From Kribbella italica (GTDB lineage Bacteria; Actinomycetota; Actinomycetes; Propionibacteriales; Kribbellaceae), in NCBI RefSeq assembly GCF_014205135.1, contig NZ_JACHMY010000001.1:310001-374000 (forward strand): DNA of 64,000 bases, read 5' to 3'. Of this stretch, positions 41,500 through 50,691 are shown piece by piece (the stretch's first letter is position 1; each line of letters opens with the position of its first letter). The notes under the pieces are model-generated. The model had not been told where the DNA came from. It did no database searches and saw nothing but the letters and a program-made list of their open reading frames with translations. Both the position numbers and the translations under genes were made by a program.

Positions 41500-42519
41500 A
41501 TGAGGAGCCGATGGACCGCGACGGTCGCGGGACTGGCTGTGCTCGGCCTGGCGCTGGCCGGCTGCGGCAGCGACGACAAGTCGGCCGACACCGGGGCCGG
41601 CGACACCGAGGTGGCGACCGGCGGACGGCTGTTCTCGACCGCCGACGCGGAGACCGCGAAGCTCGGGTCGGACGCCGCCGACGGCGCCTTTCCGCGGACG
41701 GTCAAGCACGCCCTCGGTGAGACCAAGCTCGAGAAGAAGCCCGAACGGGTCGTCGTCCTCGACAGCGGCGAGCTGGACGGCGTCCTCGCGCTCGGCATCA
41801 CGCCGGTCGGCATGGGCACCAACGCCGGCCAGAACGGCGTACCGAGCTACCTGGCGGACAAGGCGCAGGGGATCCAGCCCGTCGGCGGCGTCAGCGAGCT
41901 GAACCTCGAGGCGATCGCGAAGCTCAAGCCCGACCTGATCCTCGGCAGCAAGCTGCGGGCCAACGACCTGTACGCCAAGCTCAGCGCGATCGCGCCGACC
42001 GTGATGAGCATCCGGCCGGGCTTCCCGTGGAAGGAAGACTTCCTGCTGGTCGCCGACTCGCTCGGCGAGGAGGCCAAGGCGACCCAGCTGCTGAACGACT
42101 ACCAGAAGCGCGCCACCGAGGTGAAGAGCAAGGTCCAGGGCTCGCCGACGATCTCGCTGGTCCGGTTCCGCCCGGCCGAGATCCGGCTGTACGGCAACCT
42201 GTCGTTCATCGGCGTGATCCTGAAGGACATCGGCCTGCCGCGGCCCAAGGTGCAGGACATCCAGGAGCTCGCACTGGAGGTCTCCCAGGAGAACATCGGC
42301 CAGGCCGACGGCGACTGGATCTTCTACTCCAGCTACGGCAAGCCCGAGACGACCGCGGAGAACACGGTCGTCAACGGGACGCTGTGGAAGGCGCTGTCCG
42401 GCGTGAAGTCCGGCAAGGTGCAGCGGGTCAACGACGAGGTCTGGTTCCTCGGCCTGGGCCCGATCGGCGCGCAGGCCACGCTGGACGACCTGGAGAAGTA
42501 CCTCACCGCCAAGAGCTGA
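41500..42519 (+). CDS. Iron-siderophore ABC substrate-binding lipoprotein
   Basis: 339 residues with lipobox LALAGCGSD (Cys22) and a FecB-like fold: RVVVLDSGELDGVLALGITP, then LNLEAIAKLKPDLILGSKLR, then ARFRPAEI-type strand VRFRPAEIRLYGNLSFIGVI and VWFLGLGPIGAQATLDDLEK. Delivers ferric siderophore to a permease not encoded here. Unlike the homologue at 25003 it is intact, so it may be the working copy. Preceded by an iron box. Confidence 0.9.
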   Translation: MRSRWTATVAGLAVLGLALAGCGSDDKSADTGAGDTEVATGGRLFSTADAETAKLGSDAADGAFPRTVKHALGETKLEKKPERVVVLDSGELDGVLALGITPVGMGTNAGQNGVPSYLADKAQGIQPVGGVSELNLEAIAKLKPDLILGSKLRANDLYAKLSAIAPTVMSIRPGFPWKEDFLLVADSLGEEAKATQLLNDYQKRATEVKSKVQGSPTISLVRFRPAEIRLYGNLSFIGVILKDIGLPRPKVQDIQELALEVSQENIGQADGDWIFYSSYGKPETTAENTVVNGTLWKALSGVKSGKVQRVNDEVWFLGLGPIGAQATLDDLEKYLTAKS

Positions 42520-42556
42520 CCGCCTGTACGCCGGCCCGCTTGACGGTGGGCTGGCG

Positions 42557-43165
42557 TCAGTCGGGGACCCGTCCGCGGTCGTTGACCGCGACGTGCGGGG
42601 CGTACCGGCGTACTGCGGCCTCGAGCTCGTCGAACGGCAGCGTCCTGGTGAGCAGGCTGCCCGGCCAGTCGCACGACGGGCCCCAGTTCTTCGACAGCTT
42701 GGGCAGCTCGGCATCCGGGACCTTCTGGACGATCAGGTACGACGACCAGGTCTCGTCGTCCTCGCCGTGCACCTCGCGCCGCTCGACCCGGCAGATACCG
42801 TGCACCTGGTCCCACGGCAGCTTCTGCGGCTGGTCGCCGCCGAGATAGACGCCCTCGCTGTCGATCGCGAGCAGGATCTCCTCGCCGTCCGCCTCGTGCC
42901 GGGACTCCGCGGTCGTGACCCAGCCGACGCCGAGCAGCACCGGCAGCCCGACCGCGAAGATCAGCGGCATCCCGCCGAACGACAGCCAGACGGTCTCGAG
43001 CGGCTCGCGGACCGGTTCGTTCCTGGCCAGCGCGACCACGACGCAGCCGATGGTCAGCGCGATCATCAGGCCGAAGACCACCAGGCCGACGTACAGGAGC
43101 CCGGCCGTGCTCTCCCAGCGGCTCCTGCGCACCACGAACGACGGCGCGGGCTCGGTCTTCGTCAT
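42557..43165 (-). CDS. Membrane protein with PH-like C-terminal domain, unknown function
   Basis: 202 residues from ATG 43165. Two hydrophobic segments (about 21-47 and 63-84) are followed by a soluble part with ILLAIDSEGVYLGGDQPQKL and PWDQVHGICRVE, a pattern seen in bacterial PH-like domains. I do not recognise a specific family. The start is uncertain; a GTG-type start further upstream (to 43198) is possible since the ribosome site is weak. Confidence 0.6.
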   Translation of the reverse strand: MTKTEPAPSFVVRRSRWESTAGLLYVGLVVFGLMIALTIGCVVVALARNEPVREPLETVWLSFGGMPLIFAVGLPVLLGVGWVTTAESRHEADGEEILLAIDSEGVYLGGDQPQKLPWDQVHGICRVERREVHGEDDETWSSYLIVQKVPDAELPKLSKNWGPSCDWPGSLLTRTLPFDELEAAVRRYAPHVAVNDRGRVPD

Positions 43166-43217
43166 AACCGCATTGTGTGCGCTGCCGGGGTCGCGCACCA
43201 GTCCTGTGGCGCGTCCG

Positions 43218-43712
43218 TCACGCCGCTCCGGGCCGGGACCTGACCAGGAGAGTGCTGGTCGCGGTCGCGATCAGGTCGCCGGCCGCGTTCACTACGTTGC
43301 CTTCGGCAAATATCACCGAGCGGCCGCCCTTCACCACCCAGCCGGTGCCGATCAGCTCACCGGTGTCGGCCAGGACCGGGCGCAGGTAGTTCACCTTGAT
43401 CTCGACCGACGTATACCCGACGCCGGCCGGCAAGGTGGTGTGCGCCGCGCAGCCGGTCACCGTGTCCAGCAGCGTGCACACCAGACCGCCGTGCACCATC
43501 CCGATCGGGTTGTACGACGCGTGCGACGGCTGGCAGCTGAACGCGACCTTGCCCTTCTCCACGCTCACCGGGCCGAACTGCATCAGCACCGCGATCGGTG
43601 GTGGTGGAATGGTCCCCTCGGTCAGGCCTTGCATGTACTCCAGCCCGCTGAGCGCCGCCGTCTCGGCCAGTACCTGCTCGGGATCGGTCCATCGGAACGT
43701 CTGCTCACCCAT
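43218..43712 (-). CDS. PaaI-type hotdog thioesterase
   Basis: 164 residues with the hotdog signature YNPIGMVHGGLVCTLLDTVT (residues about 67-86), then YTSVEIKVNYLRPVLADTGE and VVKGGRSVIFAEGNVVN. Hydrolyses acyl-CoA thioesters, often aromatic. It is preceded by a region with no plus-strand partner and lies next to the unknown membrane protein on the same strand. Confidence 0.9.
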   Translation of the reverse strand: MGEQTFRWTDPEQVLAETAALSGLEYMQGLTEGTIPPPPIAVLMQFGPVSVEKGKVAFSCQPSHASYNPIGMVHGGLVCTLLDTVTGCAAHTTLPAGVGYTSVEIKVNYLRPVLADTGELIGTGWVVKGGRSVIFAEGNVVNAAGDLIATATSTLLVRSRPGAA

Positions 43713-43867
43713 GGTCTGAATAGTAGACTCAGCCAGGTTCTTTCGGCGGACCCGGTCCTCCGATCGACGCCGCCGGGTTCGCCGTCCGTCCTTCCATCGG
43801 ATGAATTACCCGGGCCTTACGTGTCACGGACTTTGGTACGGACCGCGGTTCCGTAAGAATCGACGTC

Positions 43868-44878
43868 ATGCCCGACCGCCAGACAGCACTCGCCAGCCGC
43901 CCGCCGCGCAGCGCCGCCCGCAAGCGCCGCTCAGGTGGGCAGCGTCGTACCGGCGGCAAGTGGCGTCGCGGCATCGTGATCGCCGTCCTCGCGATCCTGT
44001 CGGCGCTGCCGCTGATGTTCCACCGCCACGTGCCGAACTCGGTCGGCAACCTGGGCAGCCTGCTCGACACCTTCCTGCCGTGGGTCGGGCTCGCCGTACC
44101 GGTGCTCGCCGTGGCCGCGCTCGTCCGCCGGTCGGCCACGGCCGGCGTCGCGCTGCTCGTGCCCGCGGTCGTGTGGGGCTTGATGTTCGGTCACCTGCTG
44201 ATCCCGAACGGGTCCGACGGTGGGCCGCACGACCTGCGCGTGCTGTCGCACAACGTCGACGCCGACAACCCGGACCCGGAGAGGACCGCCGCGGACCTGC
44301 TCGCGGCCGACGCGGACGTGATCGCGCTGGAGGAGATCACGGCGGCGGACCTGAAGGTCTACAAGCGCGAGCTCGCCGCGGAGTACCCGCACGTGGTGTC
44401 GCGGGGGACCGTGGCACTGTGGTCGAAGTTCCCGGTCGAGGAGGGCAAGGCCGTCGACGTCGGCTTCTCCTGGACCCGCGCGCTGCGCGCCGAGGTCAGT
44501 ACGCCGGAGGGCAAGGTCGCCTTCTACGTCGCGCACCTGGCGTCGGTGCGGGTCGGCACGAGCGGTTTCACCTCGAACCAGCGCAACGAGACGATCAAGC
44601 AGCTCGGGCAGCAGATCGCGGCCGAGAAGCGCGCCGGGGTGGTCGTGATGGGCGACTTCAACGGGACCGCGAACGACCGCAGCCTCGCACCGATCACCGC
44701 CGGTCTGCGCTCGGCGCAGGGCGCGGCCGGGCAGGGGTTCGGCTTCACCTGGCCGGCGAAGTTCCCGATGGCGCGGATCGACCACATCATGGTCCGCGGC
44801 GTGACGCCCACCAAGGCATGGGTGATGGAACCGACCGGCAGCGATCACCGGCCTGTTGTCGCCGAGCTGACGATCTAA
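43868..44878 (+). CDS. Membrane-anchored endonuclease/exonuclease/phosphatase family protein
   Basis: 336 residues. A basic N-terminus (about 34 residues) precedes three transmembrane helices (GIVIAVLAILSALPLMF; VGLAVPVLAVAALV; VALLVPAVVWGLMFGHLLI). The catalytic domain shows EEP motifs LSHNVDADN, ALEEIT, MGDFNGTAND and the terminal GSDHRPVVAEL. It should be a metal-dependent phosphodiesterase facing outside the membrane; DNA, nucleotide or phospholipid could be the substrate. Confidence 0.85.
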   Translation: MPDRQTALASRPPRSAARKRRSGGQRRTGGKWRRGIVIAVLAILSALPLMFHRHVPNSVGNLGSLLDTFLPWVGLAVPVLAVAALVRRSATAGVALLVPAVVWGLMFGHLLIPNGSDGGPHDLRVLSHNVDADNPDPERTAADLLAADADVIALEEITAADLKVYKRELAAEYPHVVSRGTVALWSKFPVEEGKAVDVGFSWTRALRAEVSTPEGKVAFYVAHLASVRVGTSGFTSNQRNETIKQLGQQIAAEKRAGVVVMGDFNGTANDRSLAPITAGLRSAQGAAGQGFGFTWPAKFPMARIDHIMVRGVTPTKAWVMEPTGSDHRPVVAELTI

Positions 44879-44961
44879 GCCTCCGCGATCCCGTGCCGGT
44901 AGGCGTACCTGACCGCCTCGGCGCGATGCCGCGCACCGATCTTCGCGAACCCGTCGTTGGT
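44875..44961 (-). pseudogene. Remnant of a LuxR-type response regulator C-terminus
   Basis: The minus frame ending at TAG 44877-44875 reads FAKIGARHRAEAVRYAYRHG followed by IAEA. This is the last two helices of a NarL/LuxR HTH, normally preceded by a TVKTHVNR-like segment. The upstream residues no longer match, and no receiver domain is present, so only a fragment survives. Its stop overlaps the stop of the EEP gene. Confidence 0.65.
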
Positions 44962-45104
44962 GCTCTGCGTCCGCGGGACCAGCCGGAGGTGGAGCCCGGG
45001 TGGAGAAACGCCCGGGCACGACCCAGCGGGACTGTGGTTGAAAGCAGGAGTAACGTTCCTCACCGGTAACAGCACCTTGCGTCACGAGACGATGCGGAGG
45101 CCGG

Positions 45105-46787
45105 ATGTTCGCACAAGAATCGGTCCTGAGGCTGGACGCCCAGGCGATCGACTACATCATCATCGCGTTGTACTTCGTCTTCGTGCTCGGCATCGGGTAC
45201 CTCGCCAAACGCGCGGTCTCGAACAGCCTCGACTTCTTCCTGTCCGGCCGCTCGCTGCCGGCCTGGGTGACCGGGCTGGCGTTCATCTCGGCCAACCTCG
45301 GCGCGATCGAGATCATGGGCATGTCGGCCAACGGCGCCCAGTACGGCATGCCGACCGTGCACTACTTCTGGATCGGCGCGATCCCCGCGATGCTGTTCCT
45401 CGGCGTCGTGATGATGCCGTTCTACTACGGCTCCAAGGTGCGCAGCGTGCCGGAGTTCATGCTGCGCCGGTTCGGCAAACCCGCCCACCTGGTGAACGCG
45501 ATCAGCTTCGCCGTGGCGCAGGTCCTGATCGCGGGCGTGAACCTGTTCCTGCTCGCCACCATCGTCAACGTGCTGCTGGGCTGGCCGATCTGGGTCTCCA
45601 CGATCGTTGCCGCGGTCATCGTTCTCAGCTACATCACGCTCGGCGGCCTGTCCGCGGCGATCTACAACGAGGTGCTGCAGTTCTTCGTGATCGTCGCCGC
45701 GCTGCTGCCGCTGACGATCGTCGGCCTGCACCGGGTCGGCGGCTGGCAGGGCCTGGTCGACAAGGTCACCGCCGCACCCAACGGCGGCGCCGAGCAGTTG
45801 AGCGCCTGGCCGGGCAACCAGCTGAGCGGCTTCGACAACAGCTTCCTGTCGGTGATCGGCCTGGTCTTCGGTCTCGGTTTCGTGCTGTCGTTCGGTTACT
45901 GGACGACGAACTTCGTCGAGGTCCAGCGCGCGATGGCCAGCAAGAACATGTCGGCGGCCCGGCGGACGCCGATCATCGGCGCGTTCCCGAAGATGTTCAT
46001 CCCGTTCATCGTGATCATCCCCGGCATGATCGCCGCGGTCGCCGTACCGGAGCTGCAGGCGGTCAAGGCCGGCACCGGCTCTGAGGTCACCTACAACGAC
46101 GCGTTGCTGCTGCTGATGCGCGACCTGCTGCCGAACGGCATGCTCGGCCTGGCGATCACCGGTCTGCTGGCGTCGTTCATGGCCGGGATGGCGGCGAACC
46201 TCAGCTCGTTCAACACGGTGATGACGTACGACCTGCTCGAGCGGTACGTGATCAAGGACCGCAGCGACGGCTTCTACCTGCGGACCGGCCGCTGGGTGAC
46301 GGTGATCGGCACGCTGATCGCGGTCGGTACGGCGGCGATCGCGTCGGGCTACAGCAACCTGATGGACTACCTGCAGCAGCTGTTCTCGTTCTTCAACGCG
46401 CCGCTGTTCGCCACCTTCATCCTCGGCATGTTCTGGAAGCGGATGACGGCCACGGCCGGCTGGGTCGGCCTGGTCAGCGGTACGTCGACCGCGGTGCTGG
46501 TGTTCATCCTGTCCGAGACCGGCGTGATCAACCTGCCGGGCCAGGGCGCGAGCTTCGTCGGCGCCGGTGCGGCGTTCGTCGTCGACATCGTGGTCAGTGT
46601 CGCGGTCAGCATGGTCACCAGGCCGAAGGCGGACGAGGACCTGAAGGGGCTGGTCTACTCGCTGACCCCGAAGGCCGACCGGACCGAGGCGGCCCAGGCG
46701 GGCGACCACGGCTGGTACCGCAGGCCCACCCTGCTGGCCGGCATCGCGCTCGCGATGACCGTCGTCCTCAACATCGTCTTCGGCTGA
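45105..46787 (+). CDS. Sodium:solute symporter (SSS/SGLT family)
   Basis: 560 residues, about 14 helices, with SSS landmarks: DFFLSGRSLPAWVTGLAFIS, ISANLGAIEIMGMSANGAQY (TM2), GGLSAAIYNEVLQFFVIVAA, GLLASFMAGMAANLSSFNTV. It resembles the SglT/galactose-glucose branch that couples uptake to Na+. ATG 45105 follows CGGAGGCCGG. A GCCCGGG/CCCGGGC hairpin (44994-45017) is in the upstream region. Nineteen bp separate it from a small membrane protein that probably belongs with it. Confidence 0.9.
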   Translation: MFAQESVLRLDAQAIDYIIIALYFVFVLGIGYLAKRAVSNSLDFFLSGRSLPAWVTGLAFISANLGAIEIMGMSANGAQYGMPTVHYFWIGAIPAMLFLGVVMMPFYYGSKVRSVPEFMLRRFGKPAHLVNAISFAVAQVLIAGVNLFLLATIVNVLLGWPIWVSTIVAAVIVLSYITLGGLSAAIYNEVLQFFVIVAALLPLTIVGLHRVGGWQGLVDKVTAAPNGGAEQLSAWPGNQLSGFDNSFLSVIGLVFGLGFVLSFGYWTTNFVEVQRAMASKNMSAARRTPIIGAFPKMFIPFIVIIPGMIAAVAVPELQAVKAGTGSEVTYNDALLLLMRDLLPNGMLGLAITGLLASFMAGMAANLSSFNTVMTYDLLERYVIKDRSDGFYLRTGRWVTVIGTLIAVGTAAIASGYSNLMDYLQQLFSFFNAPLFATFILGMFWKRMTATAGWVGLVSGTSTAVLVFILSETGVINLPGQGASFVGAGAAFVVDIVVSVAVSMVTRPKADEDLKGLVYSLTPKADRTEAAQAGDHGWYRRPTLLAGIALAMTVVLNIVFG

Positions 46788-46806
46788 CCCGGAAAGGAAG
46801 CGAGAG

Positions 46807-47067
46807 ATGGCAGACAAGCAGAAGGCCGGAGCGTTCGACATCCGGGTGGTGATCGCGGCACTGATCGGCCTGTACGGCGTACTGCTGACGGTCCTCGGGA
46901 TCATCGCCGACCCGGCCGAGGTGGACAAGGCCGACGGGCTGAACATCAACCTGTGGGGCGGGATCGCGATGCTCGTCTTCGCCGCGGTCTTCGTGCTCTG
47001 GTCGCGGCTGCGGCCGATCGTCGTACCGGCGGAGCCGTCGGAGACATCCGGCACGGAACAGGCATGA
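46807..47067 (+). CDS. Small two-helix membrane protein linked to the SSS symporter
   Basis: 86 residues with two hydrophobic helices (about 13-34 and 47-66; VVIAALIGLYGVLLTVLGII, LWGGIAMLVFAAVFVLWSRL). GGAAAGGAAGCGAG precedes the ATG. Similar small proteins follow symporter genes in other actinobacteria, so an accessory subunit is a reasonable guess. Hairpins follow its stop. Confidence 0.75.
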   Translation: MADKQKAGAFDIRVVIAALIGLYGVLLTVLGIIADPAEVDKADGLNINLWGGIAMLVFAAVFVLWSRLRPIVVPAEPSETSGTEQA

Positions 47068-47070
47068 CCT

Positions 47071-47161
47071 CCGGCGCTATCGGTCGTTGTAAGACCACTA
47101 GCGCCGGTGGTCCTTTGCGGTGGGACGCCGGCATCGCCCCCGTTCCACCGCGAAGGACCAC
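47071..47161 (+). promoter_or_regulatory. Two adjacent hairpins masking the Tat-protein ribosome site
   Basis: Hairpin 1: perfect CCGGCGCTA (47071-47079)/TAGCGCCGG (47099-47107) with an inner GGTC/GACC stem. Hairpin 2: 20-bp arms 47107-47126 and 47142-47161 with 18 of 20 positions complementary and a 15-nt loop. The right arm of hairpin 2 contains the GAAGGA ribosome site (47152-47157) of the gene starting at 47164. Either terminator for the symporter operon, translational control, or both. Confidence 0.7.
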
Positions 47162-47163
47162 GT

Positions 47164-48060
47164 ATGCCTGCTGCAGCTCCGTTGTCCCGCCGGGCCTTCC
47201 TGGCCCGGATCGGTGTGCTCGGTGCGGCGCTGGGTGGAGGCGGCCTGCTGGCCCGCGGCCTCCTCGCCCCGGCCGACGCCGCCACCGGTAACCCGCTCCT
47301 GCCCCCTGTCGTCGACCTGATCCGGCCGGTGCTGGCCGAGCTCGCCCGCGACACCCTGAACGGCCTGACCGTCTTCGCGATGCCCGGACCGGACCCGTAC
47401 TCCCGCACCCAGGGCACCCCGAGCAGCACGCCGGGCGCGCTGGAGTCCGGCGCGACCGACTTCATGATCGAGGCCCTGGACAACTTCGTCCCGTTCCCCG
47501 ACGCGATCGCGCAGCCGATCTCGGCCGCGCTCGTCACCGGGCTCGCGGACAGCGGGATCGCCCTGCCCGGGCTCGAGCTGCTCCCGCCCGAGCTGCGGCA
47601 GCTCGACCGCGCGCTGGCGGCGTACCTGCAGAGCGACGAGGCGATCCCGCTGTCGTTCCCGATCGCCGGCCTGCTCAACCTGATGGCGACCCAGGTCAAC
47701 CCGCTCGCGGTCAGCGGCGTGCACCTGTCGCCGTTCGCGCGGCTGACGTACGCCGAGAAGGCGGCCGCGTTCGCGCTGATCGAGAAGACCGACTCCGACC
47801 TGGTCGCGCTGCTCGACGTGCACTTCCCGGAGCCGCTGAAGGAGTCGGTGTCGGGGCTGCTCAAGTTCGTCGGCGGTGCGCTGATCGAGTTCGCCACCTT
47901 CGGCGCGTACAGCGAGTACGGCGTACTCGACAAGACCACCAAGACCCTCCGCAGGCGCCCGGTCGCCTGGTCCCTGTCGGGCTACCAGCCGAACGGGCCG
48001 GTCGAGGGCTGGGACGACTTCATCGGCTACTACCAGGGACGCAAAGAGGTGCACGACTGA
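47164..48060 (+). CDS. Tat-exported small subunit partner of GMC oxidoreductase (DUF5987-like)
   Basis: 298 residues. A twin-arginine signal is clear: LSRRAFLARIGVLGAALGGG, cleaved near ADAATG (about residue 40). The rest is helical and resembles the gluconate-2-dehydrogenase subunit-3 type partners of GMC flavoproteins (PFARLTYAEKAAAFALIEKT). Stop and the next start overlap (TGATG). Its role is probably to carry the folded FAD subunit across the membrane and help assemble the complex. Confidence 0.75.
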   Translation: MPAAAPLSRRAFLARIGVLGAALGGGGLLARGLLAPADAATGNPLLPPVVDLIRPVLAELARDTLNGLTVFAMPGPDPYSRTQGTPSSTPGALESGATDFMIEALDNFVPFPDAIAQPISAALVTGLADSGIALPGLELLPPELRQLDRALAAYLQSDEAIPLSFPIAGLLNLMATQVNPLAVSGVHLSPFARLTYAEKAAAFALIEKTDSDLVALLDVHFPEPLKESVSGLLKFVGGALIEFATFGAYSEYGVLDKTTKTLRRRPVAWSLSGYQPNGPVEGWDDFIGYYQGRKEVHD

Positions 48061-49835
48061 TGCGCGACGTGATCGTGATCGGGGCCGGCGGTGGCGGCCC
48101 GGTGGTCGCCAAGGAGCTCGCCGCGAAGGGGCTCGACGTCCTGCTGCTGGAGGCCGGACCGCGGCACGCGAAGCCGCGGGAGGAGTGGAGTACGTTCGAG
48201 GAGGACGCGAACAACCCGCTGTCCGGCTACTTCCGGCTCGGCCCGACCGACCGCAGCAAGCCGGCCTGGTACCGGGAGTGGCCGCAGAACTCGTTCGTCT
48301 GGCAGCTGTCCGGCGTCGGCGGCACCACCCAGCACTTCTACGGCAACTACCCGCGCGCGTACCCCGGCGTCTTCCAGGGGTACGACGGTGCCGACCGCAA
48401 CGAGTACGACGTGAAGCACCGGTTCCCGTTCACGTACTCCGAGCTGGTGCCGTACTTCGAGTGGGTCGAGGCGACGATGCCGGTGATGACCGCGGCGATG
48501 GGCACCAAGGAGCAGGTGTTCTTCAAGGGCGCCGAGACGCTCGGGCTGCCGGTGCAGACCACGAAGACGACGCTCCGGCCGTCGTACCGGCCGCAGGAGA
48601 ACGCGATCCTGCAGCCGGGCGGGACGGCCGGCAAGACGTCGGACAAGAACCTGCTGAACTACCCGCAGGCGACCGGCTGCACCTTCTGCGGCTACTGCTT
48701 CCAGGGCTGCATGCGGCCGAACGGTGCCCCGCGCAACCAGTTCGCGAAGCGCTCGACCGACAACAGCTACGTGCCGATGGCCATCACCGCGAACGTGTGG
48801 GCGCGCGGCGGCAAGCCGGCCGAGCTGATCGCGGACGCGTACGTGACGAAGGTGCACAGCGAGAAGCGCAACGGCGAGCTGACCGCGACCGGCGTGACGT
48901 GGCGGGACAACGTGTCCGGTGACGAGCACCGCGAGGACGCCCGCGTCGTGGTGATGGCCGGCGGCTGCACCGAGAACCCGCGGCTGTGGTTCAACAGCGG
49001 CCTGCCGAACCAGAACGGCTGGGTCGGCCGCGGGTACACCGACCACTTCTTCGACTGGATGATCGGTTCGTTCGACGACTACACCGGCAACCCGAAGGGC
49101 GTCGGGTCCAGCGCGCGCCTGGACTACCCGGGGTACGGCGGTCTGGAGAACGTCGGGCTCCCGCCCGCGCTGAACGCGTTCTCCGGGACGCTGTCGGACA
49201 GCGGGATCCGCGGCCAGTACAAGAACGGCCGCGGCGCGACCGGGCCGTGGGACGGGCCGGCCGGGCGGGTGATGGGCCCGGAGCTGAAGGAGCTGATGGC
49301 CGGTGGCATCGACCGCCTGCTGACCGTGCTGGTGATCACCGACGACGACGTCGAGGCGCAGAACCGGGTCACGCTGTCGGCGCTGCCGGCCGACGAGAAC
49401 GGGCCGATCCCGAAGGTCACCTTCAAGCAGCGCAAGCGGACCCGGCGGACGGTGCGGAACCGCGAGTTCATGGCCCGCAAGGCGGCCGAGCTGCTGCGCG
49501 GCGCGGGCGCGAAGAAGGTCTACCGGGTCGACTGGGCGCCGCTCATCCTGCACGTCCAGTCGTCGATGCGGATGGGGGAGTCGGCGCAGAACTCGGTGCT
49601 CGAGGGCAGCGGCGAGGCCAGGGCCGTCAAGCGGCTGTTCGTCGCCGACAACTCGGCGCTGGCCAACGGGCTCGGCGGCCCGAACCCGACGCTGACCAGC
49701 CAGGCGGTGGCGACGCGGACGGCGGAGAAGATCTTCCAGACGTACTTCGACGGGGACCCGTGGGTGCGGTCGGAGGCGCCGGTGGTGTCGACCGATCCGC
49801 GGGTCAGCGTGCGGATGGGGCAGCTGGGGCTCTAG
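48060..49835 (+). CDS. GMC-family FAD oxidoreductase with Cys cluster
   Basis: 591 residues. FAD-binding motif VIVIGAGGGGPVVAKELAAK starts at residue 4; other GMC parts are QLSGVGGTTQHFYGNYPRAY, VVMAGGCTENPRLWFNSGLP and the C-terminal NPTLTSQAVATRTAEKIFQ. Residues 207-217 read CTFCGYCFQGC, a C-x2-C-x2-C-x3-C set that could bind an iron-sulfur cluster or form disulfides. There is no signal peptide; export as a passenger of the Tat-signal partner upstream is inferred. Substrate (alcohol, sugar or sterol) unknown. Confidence 0.85.
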   Translation: MRDVIVIGAGGGGPVVAKELAAKGLDVLLLEAGPRHAKPREEWSTFEEDANNPLSGYFRLGPTDRSKPAWYREWPQNSFVWQLSGVGGTTQHFYGNYPRAYPGVFQGYDGADRNEYDVKHRFPFTYSELVPYFEWVEATMPVMTAAMGTKEQVFFKGAETLGLPVQTTKTTLRPSYRPQENAILQPGGTAGKTSDKNLLNYPQATGCTFCGYCFQGCMRPNGAPRNQFAKRSTDNSYVPMAITANVWARGGKPAELIADAYVTKVHSEKRNGELTATGVTWRDNVSGDEHREDARVVVMAGGCTENPRLWFNSGLPNQNGWVGRGYTDHFFDWMIGSFDDYTGNPKGVGSSARLDYPGYGGLENVGLPPALNAFSGTLSDSGIRGQYKNGRGATGPWDGPAGRVMGPELKELMAGGIDRLLTVLVITDDDVEAQNRVTLSALPADENGPIPKVTFKQRKRTRRTVRNREFMARKAAELLRGAGAKKVYRVDWAPLILHVQSSMRMGESAQNSVLEGSGEARAVKRLFVADNSALANGLGGPNPTLTSQAVATRTAEKIFQTYFDGDPWVRSEAPVVSTDPRVSVRMGQLGL

Positions 49836-49932
49836 CTGTGTCCGTTTGACGAACATCGGCGTCCGGCCCGGTCCTGCCGTTCGGGCGCCGGTGTTCCTAG
49901 GCTCGAAGTACCCCGACGAGGAGGACTTCGAG

Positions 49933-50691
49933 ATGACTCTGACCACCGATCTTTCGGCGCTGGCCCAGCAGTACGCGGCGCAGGGCTTCGTGCTGGTGAA
50001 AGGCCTGCTCAGCAAGGAGGAGGCGGCGTCGTACCGGGAACGCAGCCACGCCCTGCTGGCCCAGCTGAACCGTAGCGACGACCCGACCTGGAAGTCGGCG
50101 ATGGGCCTGTCCGGCGGCGCCACCCGGCTGCAGCACCTGCACGACGCGCAGTTCTACGACGCGGCGTACTCGCGACTGCTGGTGGACCCGCGGTTCACCG
50201 ACGTGGCCGCCGCGGTGATGGGGGTGGACAACGTCCAGCTCCACCACACCAAGCTGTTCGTGAAGCCGCCGGAGAACGGGTCGCCGTTCCCGCTGCACCA
50301 GGACTACCCGTTCTTCCCGCACACCTACCACCGGGTCGGTGCGGCGATCTTCCACTTCGACGACGCGCCGGAGGAGAAGGGCTGCGTGCGGGTGATCCCG
50401 GGCAGTCACCTGGACGGGCCGCGCGAGCACGACCCGGAGGGGTCGTACCACCTGCCCGACGTACCGTTCGACTCCGCGGTCCCGCAGCCGGCCGAGGCGG
50501 GGGACGTGCTGTTCTTCACCTACCTGACCGTGCACGGGTCCGGCGTGAACGTGAGCGACGAGGCGCGGACGACGTGGCTGGTGCAGTACCGCGACGCGGG
50601 CGACCCGCCGTCGGTGAAGACGCACGACCACTCGCTCGGTCAGGGCATGATGCTGCGGGGAGTCGACCCGACCGGTAGGAGCGGCGCTTGA
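49933..50691 (+). CDS. Phytanoyl-CoA dioxygenase (PhyH) family protein
   Basis: 252 residues; Fe(II)/2-oxoglutarate oxygenase. Iron ligands are visible: H-x-D in PFPLHQDYPFFPH (about residues 118-130) and the distal His in LTVHGSGVNVS; the 2OG-binding Arg is in EARTTWLVQYRD. ATG 49933 follows GAGGAGGACTTCGAG. Overlaps the TTG start of an AraC regulator by four bases, so the two are coupled. Substrate unknown. Confidence 0.88.
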   Translation: MTLTTDLSALAQQYAAQGFVLVKGLLSKEEAASYRERSHALLAQLNRSDDPTWKSAMGLSGGATRLQHLHDAQFYDAAYSRLLVDPRFTDVAAAVMGVDNVQLHHTKLFVKPPENGSPFPLHQDYPFFPHTYHRVGAAIFHFDDAPEEKGCVRVIPGSHLDGPREHDPEGSYHLPDVPFDSAVPQPAEAGDVLFFTYLTVHGSGVNVSDEARTTWLVQYRDAGDPPSVKTHDHSLGQGMMLRGVDPTGRSGA

